DNA of 17,316 nt from Nocardioidaceae bacterium. Lineage in GTDB: Bacteria > Actinomycetota > Actinomycetes > Propionibacteriales > Nocardioidaceae. The translations under genes were made by a program, and so were the position numbers. The stretch's first letter is position 1, and each line of letters begins with the position of its first letter. This document shows positions 7,703-13,350 of this stretch, piece after piece. The notes under the pieces were generated by a model, which ran no database searches, was not told the DNA's origin, and saw only the letters and a list, made by a program, of their open reading frames with translations. The stretch spans positions 1-17,316 of the forward strand of contig JACCYS010000314.1 in the NCBI GenBank assembly GCA_013696365.1, given 5' to 3'.

Positions 7703-8577
7703 GCGCGACCGCTGCCCGCGTACTGCTTGCGACCTGCGCTGAGGTCCCTGACGGTGACGACGACGAGCAAGCCGCGATCGACGCGCTGCGCGCTGACGGC
7801 ATCGACGCTCAGCCGTCGGTATGGGACGACCCAGACGTCGACTGGGCCGCCACCGATCTCGTGGTGGTGCGTTCCACCTGGGATTACACGCTGCGCCGCG
7901 AGGAGTTCCTGGACTGGGCTCGGTCGGTGCCCCGGCTCGCCAACCCCGCTGCCGTGCTGGCCTGGAACACCGACAAGACCTACCTGCGGCAGCTTGCCGA
8001 CGCCGGGCTGCCGGTCGTGCCGACGTCGTGGTTCCAGCCCGGTGACGAGGTCGACGACCTCGCCCCTGACGTGGTCGTGAAGCCGACCATCAGCGCTGGC
8101 GCCAAGGACACCCGGCGGCACCGTGCCGGCAGCTCTGCGCGTGCGCACGCCGAGCAGTTGCTGAACGCCGGCCGAGCGGTGATGGTGCAGCCGTACATCG
8201 ATGCGGTGGACACCGTTGGCGAGACCGGGCTGGTTTGGCTGGGCGACCGGTTCAGCCACGCCTTCCGCAAAGGGGCGTTGCTGGCCGCCGGGGCCGATGC
8301 CACCGCCGACCTGTATGCGCTGGAGGAGATCGGTGCCCGGGAGCCGAGCCGGGCAGAGATGGCGACCGGCGAGCGGGTGCTCGATGCGCTTGCCGAGCTT
8401 GCGCCCGCCGGTCGTGCTGACCTGCTCTATGCCCGGGTGGACTTGGTGCCCGACCCGTCCGGCGTGCCGGTGCTGCTGGAGCTCGAGCTGACCGAGCCGT
8501 CGCTGTGGTTCGCCGCGGATCCGTCGGCGGTGGCCCGGTGGGTGGCCGCCGTAAAGGGTTGGCTCGCGCGCTCCTGA
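7699..8577 (+). CDS. ATP-grasp ligase-like protein (RimK/DcsG-like)
   Basis: This 292-aa cytoplasmic protein looks like an ATP-grasp carboxylate-amine ligase of the RimK/DcsG-like group. An N-terminal Rossmann-like domain has LVVVRSTWDYTLRREEF at 54-70. NTDKTYLRQLADAGLPVVPT (90-109) opens the ATP-grasp fold, VVVKPTISAGAKDT (125-138) gives the ATP-binding lysine and glycine-rich loop, and MVQPYIDAV (162-170) is the hinge. Acidic metal-binding positions are likely in YARVDLVP (244-251) and LLELELTEPSLWF (259-271). Substrates cannot be predicted. D-cycloserine cyclo-ligase DcsG has this general architecture, but none of the other cycloserine genes is here. The start overlaps ndk by 4 bases (ATGA). 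The last 151 bases overlap, on the opposite strand, the aquaporin gene tail. Homologues are usually annotated only as ATP-grasp or hypothetical proteins. Confidence 0.8.
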   Translation: MSATAARVLLATCAEVPDGDDDEQAAIDALRADGIDAQPSVWDDPDVDWAATDLVVVRSTWDYTLRREEFLDWARSVPRLANPAAVLAWNTDKTYLRQLADAGLPVVPTSWFQPGDEVDDLAPDVVVKPTISAGAKDTRRHRAGSSARAHAEQLLNAGRAVMVQPYIDAVDTVGETGLVWLGDRFSHAFRKGALLAAGADATADLYALEEIGAREPSRAEMATGERVLDALAELAPAGRADLLYARVDLVPDPSGVPVLLELELTEPSLWFAADPSAVARWVAAVKGWLARS

Positions 8578-9245
8578 GGCCCGAAGAGGCCGCGCACGAG
8601 AACGACGGCCAACACCCCACCGACAGCCTGGGCAGCCACAAACGCCGGCGCCGAGGCCGGCGCGATGCCCGCAAAGGTGTCGCTGAAGACCCGGCCGAGG
8701 GTCACCGCCGGGTTTGCGAAGGACGTCGAGCTGGTGAACCAGTACGCGGCGCCGATCCAGGCCGCAACCACAACGGGAGCCGCCTCGGCGCGTCCGGTCC
8801 GGCCCACGGCCAACACGACGGCCACCAATCCGGTGGTGGCGACGACCTCGGCCAGCCACAGGTTCGCCCCGCTGCGCGCGGTGCTCGACAGCTGCAAAAG
8901 ACTCAGGTCAAACATGCCGTTGGCCAGCAGAGCACCCGTGACACCGCCGCCGAGCTGTGCGGCGACGTAACCGAGCGCATCAGTCACCGGTCGCCGATCG
9001 GTGAACGCCACCACCGCGGTCACCACCGGGTTGAAGTGTGCGCCCGACACTGGCGCCAGCAGCCAGATCAGCAGTCCCAGGCCGAAGACCGTGGTCAGGC
9101 TGTTGGCCAGCAGTTGCACGGCGACATCGTCGGTGAGCTCAGTCGCCATCACCCCCGAGCCGACCACGACCGCGACCAACAGGGCGGTGCCCACCGTCTC
9201 GGCCAGCAGTCGGCGGGACAGCGGTGCCACCTCGGCGGCACTCAC
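8427..9245 (-). CDS. Aquaporin-family channel of the arsenic operon (AqpS-like)
   Basis: This 272-aa membrane protein of the MIP/aquaporin family has six predicted transmembrane segments in residues 10-221. The first half-helix loop carries SGAHFNPVV (NPV at 72-74 in place of NPA) and the second carries SFANPAVTLGR (NPA at 178-180). The residue after the second NPA is Val181, not the usual selectivity-filter arginine. It lies last in an arsR-arsC-aquaporin operon, starting with GTG in a 4-base overlap with the arsC stop. By analogy with Sinorhizobium AqpS, it would let arsenite, made inside the cell, flow out down its gradient; that role is inferred. The C-terminal 50 residues after GLFGPQ are Ser/Thr-rich, low in complexity and encoded antisense to the ATP-grasp gene. 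They may be a run-on tail. Confidence 0.85.
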   Translation of the reverse strand: MSAAEVAPLSRRLLAETVGTALLVAVVVGSGVMATELTDDVAVQLLANSLTTVFGLGLLIWLLAPVSGAHFNPVVTAVVAFTDRRPVTDALGYVAAQLGGGVTGALLANGMFDLSLLQLSSTARSGANLWLAEVVATTGLVAVVLAVGRTGRAEAAPVVVAAWIGAAYWFTSSTSFANPAVTLGRVFSDTFAGIAPASAPAFVAAQAVGGVLAVVLVRGLFGPQERASQPFTAATHRATADGSAANHSDGSVSSSSSSTGTPDGSGTKSTRA

Positions 9246-9904
9246 GCGAGCGGAGCCGGGCGCACGTCGAGCTCAACTAGCAGGTCGCGGACGCGCTGCT
9301 CGATCTCGGCGGCGATCGGGCGAACCGCTTCGACTCCCTGGCCCGCTGGGTCCTCGAGCGGCCAGTCGACATAACGCGCACCGGGCGCATACGGGCACTC
9401 GTCACCGCAACCCATGGTCACCACCACGTCGGCTGCACGCACAATCTCGTCGGTCCACGGCTTGGGGTACTCGCGGGCGATGTCGATGCCGCGCTCGGCC
9501 ATCGCCTGCACTGCCGCCGGGTTGACCGAGGGACCCGGCTCGGAGCCGCCGGACCAGCCCATCACCCGGTCGCCGGCCATCGCCTGCAAAAACCCGAGTG
9601 CCATCTGCGAACGTCCGGCGTTGTGTACGCACAGGAACAACACGGTGGGCAGTCCGTCGGCGTGGTGGCCCTCCAGCTTGGCGAGCGCCCGCAACCGATC
9701 ACGAGCGAAACGCTCGGTCATCAACGGCAGGTACGTCGGCACCCGGGCGCCTTCGGCCAGCTGCTCGTACGAAGAGGCGACCATCCGCTCGATGGTGTCC
9801 CGGGCGTAGCGGTCTCCGAACTCGGCTGCCAGCCGGTCCACGGACTCGTACAGCGCCGCGGAGAAGTCGAGCGATCCGATGCTGGTGCTGAGAGAGGTGT
9901 TCAT
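9242..9904 (-). CDS. arsC: Arsenate reductase, LMW-phosphatase type with N-terminal three-helix domain
   Basis: This 220-aa cytoplasmic enzyme reduces arsenate to arsenite. Residues 1-80 form a helical region like the three-helix dimerisation bundle of Corynebacterium ArsC1'. Residues 86-215 form a low-molecular-weight tyrosine-phosphatase fold. The phosphate/arsenate loop LCVHNAGRSQ gives the nucleophile Cys92 and Arg98 (CX5R). MGCGDECP supplies Cys166 and Cys170, giving the three cysteines needed for a thioredoxin-type relay, and VDWPLEDPAGQ (179-189) carries the general acid region. It lies between the regulator and the channel, with ATGA and GTGA overlaps on either side. An AAGGGG ribosome binding site (9911-9916) lies 6 bases before the ATG. 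Arsenate reduction is well supported; thioredoxin rather than mycothiol as reductant is inferred from the cysteine pattern. Confidence 0.92.
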   Translation of the reverse strand: MNTSLSTSIGSLDFSAALYESVDRLAAEFGDRYARDTIERMVASSYEQLAEGARVPTYLPLMTERFARDRLRALAKLEGHHADGLPTVLFLCVHNAGRSQMALGFLQAMAGDRVMGWSGGSEPGPSVNPAAVQAMAERGIDIAREYPKPWTDEIVRAADVVVTMGCGDECPYAPGARYVDWPLEDPAGQGVEAVRPIAAEIEQRVRDLLVELDVRPAPLA

Positions 9905-10608
9905 GTCGTGCCCCTTGCGGCGAGATAGCGGATGCGGCCCACGATGTCGCTGAACGCCGCAGCGAAGGCCTCTAAGCTGTTAAGCGGGACCGGGTCGGCG
10001 ACCGACCAGTGCACAAGGCCGCGGGCAGCGGTCCGGTGCAGCGACTCGTAGGCGTGGTCACACACCGCCACCAGCAGGTCCTCGGCGGTGAGCACGTCAT
10101 CCAGCCTTGCGGTGCTCGCGCCACGGAGGTCGAGACCATGTCGGCGGGCAGCTGCCACTGCTCCGGGGTGCACCCGGTCTGCGGGCTCGGTGCCTGCACT
10201 GGCCGCCTCGCCACCGGTCAGCTGACGCCAACTGGCAGCCGCCAACTGCGAGCGTGCAGAGTTTGCGGTGCAGGCGAAGACGACCCGGCCGTCGGTCAGC
10301 TCGGCGAGCCGGTCGGCAACCGCCGACGGCACTGCGGCGACTCCGGCAAGCGCACCCGGCACCAGCCGTACGTACGTGCGTCGGCGGTCGTGCTCGGAAC
10401 GGGTGCGGGCCACCGCTCCCACCCGCTCGAGCACGTTGAGATGATGGGCCAGCAGGTTGGTCGGCAGCCTGAGCAGACTGCCGAGCTCGCCGGGGGAGCG
10501 ATCGCTGAGGGCCAGCGCGTCGACCATCTGCACTCGCGCCGGATCGCCGAGGGCAGCGTGCACCGCCGCCCGGCGGGAAACGTCTGCAGATTTCTGCTCA
10601 AGTTTCAT
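9901..10608 (-). CDS. arsR: ArsR-type regulator fused to LMW phosphatase/ArsC-like domain
   Basis: This 235-aa two-domain protein has an ArsR/SmtB-type winged helix at about residues 10-95, with HAALGDPARVQMVDAL (17-32), the recognition helix region TNLLAHHLNVLERVG (50-64) and the wing RTRSEHDRRRTYVRL (68-82). Residues 107-232 are a low-molecular-weight phosphatase/arsenate reductase-like domain with VVFACTANSARSQ (109-121), an intact CX5R loop (Cys113, Arg119), and ADPVPLN near 205-210. The only cysteines are Cys113 and Cys183, both in the second domain. The DNA-binding half has none, so the classic ArsR metalloid site is missing. It starts the ars operon and overlaps arsC by 4 bases. Its ATG lies inside a perfect palindrome that is probably its own operator. 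Control of the ars genes is very likely; how it senses arsenic is open. Confidence 0.9.
   Translation of the reverse strand: MKLEQKSADVSRRAAVHAALGDPARVQMVDALALSDRSPGELGSLLRLPTNLLAHHLNVLERVGAVARTRSEHDRRRTYVRLVPGALAGVAAVPSAVADRLAELTDGRVVFACTANSARSQLAAASWRQLTGGEAASAGTEPADRVHPGAVAAARRHGLDLRGASTARLDDVLTAEDLLVAVCDHAYESLHRTAARGLVHWSVADPVPLNSLEAFAAAFSDIVGRIRYLAARGTT
9911..9916 (-). promoter_or_regulatory. Ribosome binding site of arsC
   Basis: On the minus strand AAGGGG lies 6 bases before the arsC ATG at 9904, inside the end of the arsR coding region. It supports this start, and means arsC can be translated by its own ribosomes as well as by coupling. Confidence 0.55.
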
Positions 10609-10619
10609 TGAGTCAATGA
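10605..10619. promoter_or_regulatory. Probable ArsR operator
   Basis: A perfect palindrome, TCATTGA-G-TCAATGA (7-base arms around one central base), covers the arsR start codon (10606-10608) and touches the candidate -10 box. Its A/T-rich content stands out from the surrounding G/C-rich DNA. Imperfect A/T-rich dyads over the promoter are typical ArsR-family operators, so self-repression is the natural reading. Binding is inferred. Confidence 0.7.
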
Positions 10620-10645
10620 TTATCGACTAAATGGCTCGCGGTCAA
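10619..10645 (-). promoter_or_regulatory. Candidate arsR operon promoter
   Basis: On the minus strand TTGACC (10640-10645) resembles a -35 element and GATAAT (10619-10624) a -10 box, with a rather short 15-base spacer. The -10 ends 10 bases before the arsR ATG, so the leader would be only a few bases. The operator palindrome abuts the -10 and covers the expected start point, which would let a bound repressor block polymerase. Confidence 0.55.
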
Positions 10646-10804
10646 ACCGTGGGGTCCGTGCAAGCGGGTGAGATGTCCGGGTTTGCCGACCAGATACGCT
10701 GGGGCAGTGGCCACGGCTACACGCCGAGGCGTGTCGCGGTCAGGTGGGCTCGTCCAGCACACCTAGCCTGGGGCAGAATCACACTCAGACAGACAGAAGC
10801 GACC

Positions 10805-10810
10805 AGGGGG
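10805..10810 (+). promoter_or_regulatory. Ribosome binding site of mreB
   Basis: AGGGGG lies 4 bases before the GTG at 10815. It decides the mreB start, because the protein's conserved N-terminus (RDMAVDLGTANT) follows at the right distance. Confidence 0.55.
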
Positions 10811-10814
10811 CCGC

Positions 10815-11840
10815 GTGGGCAACAGCTTCCTCGGCCGAGACATGGCCGTTGACCTCGGCACCGCGAACACGCTCGTATACGTGCGTGGCCGCGGGGTCAT
10901 GCTCAACGAGCCCTCGGTGGTCGCGCTGGACTCGACCACCAGGGAGATCCTGGCGGTTGGTACCGAGGCAAAGCGGATGCTGGGGCGGACACCGGGCGGC
11001 ATGATTGCGATCCGCCCGCTTAAGGATGGCGTGATCGCCGACTTCGAGTCCACCGAGCAGATGCTCAGGCTGTTCATCCAACAAGTACACCGACGCCGCT
11101 ACTTCGCCAAGCCGCGACTGGTGATCTGTGTGCCGTCGGGAGTGACGGCCGTCGAGCAGCGGGCGGTCAAGGAAGCCGGGTATCAGGCCGGCGCCCGCCG
11201 GGTGTACATCATCGAAGAGCCGATGGCGGCGGCGATCGGCGCAGGCCTTCCGGTGCACGAAGCAACCGGCAACATGGTGGTCGACATTGGGGGCGGCACC
11301 ACCGAGGTGGCGGTGATCAGTCTCGGCGGGGTGGTTACCAGCCTGTCCATCCGCACCGCCGGCGACGACATGGACGCCGCGATCGTGTCGTGGATGAAGA
11401 AGGAGTACTCCCTGATGCTCGGCGAGCACACCGCCGAGGAAGTCAAGATCGCGCTGGGGTCGGCGTTCCCACTGGCTAGCGAGCCGGAGGCGGACATCCG
11501 CGGGCGCGACCTGGTTTCTGGCCTGCCGCGCAGTGTGCCGGTGTCGACAGCGGAAGTGCGCCAGGCGCTGGAGGAACCGTTGCAAGACATCGTGGACGCA
11601 GTGCGCACCACTTTGGACAAGACTCCGCCCGAGTTGGCCGGCGACATCATGGACCGGGGTCTGGTGCTGACCGGTGGCGGCGCCTTGCTGCGCGGTCTGG
11701 ACGAGCGGCTGCGGCACGAAAGCGGCATGCCGGTGCACGTGGCGGCGGACCCGCTGCACTCGGTGGCGATCGGGGCGGGACGCTGCGTGGAGGAGTTCGA
11801 CGCCCTGCAACAGGTGCTTGTCTCCGAGTCCCGGCGGTAG
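10815..11840 (+). CDS. mreB: Rod shape-determining protein MreB (actin homologue)
   Basis: This 341-aa bacterial actin forms membrane-bound filaments that organise lateral cell-wall synthesis (or aerial hypha and spore wall in filamentous actinobacteria). The actin-type phosphate-1 loop DLGTANT is at residues 13-19, the connect-1 region IIEEPMAAAIGAG at 132-144, and the phosphate-2 loop VVDIGGGTTEVAV at 155-167. An adenosine motif LTGGGALLRGLD lies in the C-terminal third. Length is normal. The start is GTG with an AGGGGG ribosome binding site. The gene opens the mreB-mreC-mreD-PBP2-rodA operon, with only 4 bases to mreC. The 206-base upstream region is shared with divergent arsR; TAGCCT at 10764-10769 is a possible -10, without a good -35. 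Confidence 0.96.
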   Translation: MGNSFLGRDMAVDLGTANTLVYVRGRGVMLNEPSVVALDSTTREILAVGTEAKRMLGRTPGGMIAIRPLKDGVIADFESTEQMLRLFIQQVHRRRYFAKPRLVICVPSGVTAVEQRAVKEAGYQAGARRVYIIEEPMAAAIGAGLPVHEATGNMVVDIGGGTTEVAVISLGGVVTSLSIRTAGDDMDAAIVSWMKKEYSLMLGEHTAEEVKIALGSAFPLASEPEADIRGRDLVSGLPRSVPVSTAEVRQALEEPLQDIVDAVRTTLDKTPPELAGDIMDRGLVLTGGGALLRGLDERLRHESGMPVHVAADPLHSVAIGAGRCVEEFDALQQVLVSESRR

Positions 11841-11844
11841 TGGG

Positions 11845-12837
11845 ATGTCGCTGCTGCGCTCTCCCTCGCGGGGGGCTGCGACGTCGCTGGTGCGGCCGAT
11901 CAAGCTCAACCGCACCACCAGATCCCGCGCCCGTACCGGACAACCACTCGGTCCCGACCGGGACCAAAACCGGCATACCCGTACAGCTTTAGCCATCAGC
12001 GTCTTGATTGCGCTGACGCTGATGGCGGTGGACGCCACCGGCCGCCCGGACTCTGCGGTCGAACCGCTGCGAATCGGCGCCGCCGAGGTCTTCGGCCCGT
12101 TGGAGGCCGGCGCGGATGCCGCGGTCCGCCCGGTGACCGACCTTGCCTCGCTGCTGGTTGGCTCGCGCGATCTGCAGGCCGACAACACCCGACTGACCGA
12201 CGAGAACGCCGGCTTGCGCGCCGAGCTCGCGACCGGCGAAGTCGACCGCAACCGGCTCGCCGAGTATGACGCCCTCGCCGGGATCACCGATCGCACCGGC
12301 TTCAAGCTGGTGAACGCCCAAGTCGTGGCGATCGGGCCAGCCCAGGCCTTTCGCCGCACGGTCACCATCAACGCCGGCACCGCCGAGGGGGTAAAGACGG
12401 ACCGCACCGTGGTCAACGGGGCCGGTCTGGTCGGTCGGGTGCTGCGCGCTGGTCGGCACACCGCCACCGTGTTGCTGGTGATCGACGCCGGTTCTGTGGT
12501 CGGGGGCCGGCTCGACCGTTCGATGGAGCTCGGCTTCTTGCGGGGCAACGGCAGCCTCGGAGCTGACGGTCGGCTGGTGCTCGATCTGGTCGACCCCGAT
12601 TCGGTGCCGGTCAACGGGGACACGATCGTCACCTGGGGGTCTCGCGGCGGCTCGCCGTACGTGCCGGGGGTGCCCGTAGGCACCGTCCGTGAGGTTCAGG
12701 CTAAGGCCGGCGACCAGTCGGTGACCGCCACCGTGGAGCCATTCGCCGACATGACCTCGCTCGATGTGGTCGGCGTGGTCACCGGGACGCGTCAGCCGCG
12801 CGGCACATCGGGTGGGGCCGTGGGGGGAGCACAGTGA
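11845..12837 (+). CDS. mreC: Cell shape-determining protein MreC
   Basis: This 330-aa bitopic membrane protein links MreB and MreD inside the cell to PBP2 and RodA outside. A long basic N-terminal tail (about residues 1-45) is followed by a single membrane anchor at about 47-62. A probable coiled coil is near 105-140 (SRDLQADNTRLTDENAGLRA), and the two beta domains typical of MreC fill the rest, with VNGAGLVGRVLRAGRHTATV as a recognisable stretch. The frame is open far upstream inside mreB, but the ATG at 11845, 4 bases after the mreB stop, is the sensible start. The cytoplasmic tail is longer than in E. coli MreC. A GTG at codon 16 is a possible alternative start. Confidence 0.93.
   Translation: MSLLRSPSRGAATSLVRPIKLNRTTRSRARTGQPLGPDRDQNRHTRTALAISVLIALTLMAVDATGRPDSAVEPLRIGAAEVFGPLEAGADAAVRPVTDLASLLVGSRDLQADNTRLTDENAGLRAELATGEVDRNRLAEYDALAGITDRTGFKLVNAQVVAIGPAQAFRRTVTINAGTAEGVKTDRTVVNGAGLVGRVLRAGRHTATVLLVIDAGSVVGGRLDRSMELGFLRGNGSLGADGRLVLDLVDPDSVPVNGDTIVTWGSRGGSPYVPGVPVGTVREVQAKAGDQSVTATVEPFADMTSLDVVGVVTGTRQPRGTSGGAVGGAQ
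12822..12829 (+). promoter_or_regulatory. Ribosome binding site of mreD
   Basis: GGGGGGAG lies 4 bases before the mreD GTG at 12834, inside the end of mreC, and supports the overlapping start. Confidence 0.5.
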
Positions 12838-13346
12838 TCGTCATCCGGCCGCTGATCACGCTGCTGCTGGTGCTGGTGACCGTCACGGTTCAGGTTGGGC
12901 TGTTCACCAAGCTGTCCATCGCCGGTGTTGTCCCTGACCTCGCACTGCTGCTGGTGGTGGCCGCCGCGATCGTGCGTGGCCCCGCCTACGGGACCGTGCT
13001 CGGACTGTTCGCCGGCTTGGCCGTCGACCTTGCCCCACCCGCCGACGGGATTGCCGGGCGGTGGGCGCTGGCACTGGCCCTAGCTGGCTGGCTAGCGGGA
13101 CAGGCACGCGGTGGCGCCCGGCAACCGGCCGTCGCAACCGTTGCCACGGTGGCGGTATCGTCGCTGGCCGCCACGTCGGTCTATGCGCTCAGTGGCCTGG
13201 TGTTGTCCGAGCCGGGGATCGACGTCGCCAGCACCCTGGAGGTGCTGCCGATTGCGTTGCTTTACGACGTGGCGATCACGCCGCTGGTTGTGCCCCTGGC
13301 CATGCTGGTGTGGCGCTGGCTCGACCCGACCCCAGTCCGATGGTGA
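12834..13346 (+). CDS. mreD: Rod shape-determining protein MreD
   Basis: This 170-aa polytopic membrane protein has about five hydrophobic segments and lies between mreC and the PBP2 gene, the standard MreD place. It opens with a long hydrophobic helix (IRPLITLLLVLVTVTVQVGL), then PDLALLLVVAAAIVRGP with the family's charged and glycine turn, and a loop GLFAGLAVDLAPPADG typical of MreD. It stabilises MreC and the elongation complex. The GTG start overlaps the mreC stop by 4 bases (GTGA). MreD sequences diverge strongly, so the call leans on topology and gene order. Confidence 0.9.
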   Translation: MIVIRPLITLLLVLVTVTVQVGLFTKLSIAGVVPDLALLLVVAAAIVRGPAYGTVLGLFAGLAVDLAPPADGIAGRWALALALAGWLAGQARGGARQPAVATVATVAVSSLAATSVYALSGLVLSEPGIDVASTLEVLPIALLYDVAITPLVVPLAMLVWRWLDPTPVRW

Positions 13347-13350
13347 TCCG

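Noticed and set aside
7699..8577. D-cycloserine biosynthesis (DcsG) role for the ATP-grasp gene
   Set aside because: Similarity is at fold level and none of the other dcs genes is present in the window.
7441..8859. 472-codon minus-strand open frame across ndk, the ATP-grasp gene and part of the aquaporin gene
   Set aside because: It runs through three well-supported genes, shows no family motif and has the Gly/Arg/His-rich look of an antisense shadow.
10785..12683. Very long open frame (632 codons) on the minus strand across mreB and mreC
   Set aside because: It is antisense to two secure genes, has a Ser/Arg/Pro-rich composition with no recognisable motif, and is explained by the strong third-position G/C bias that removes stop codons in the opposite frame.
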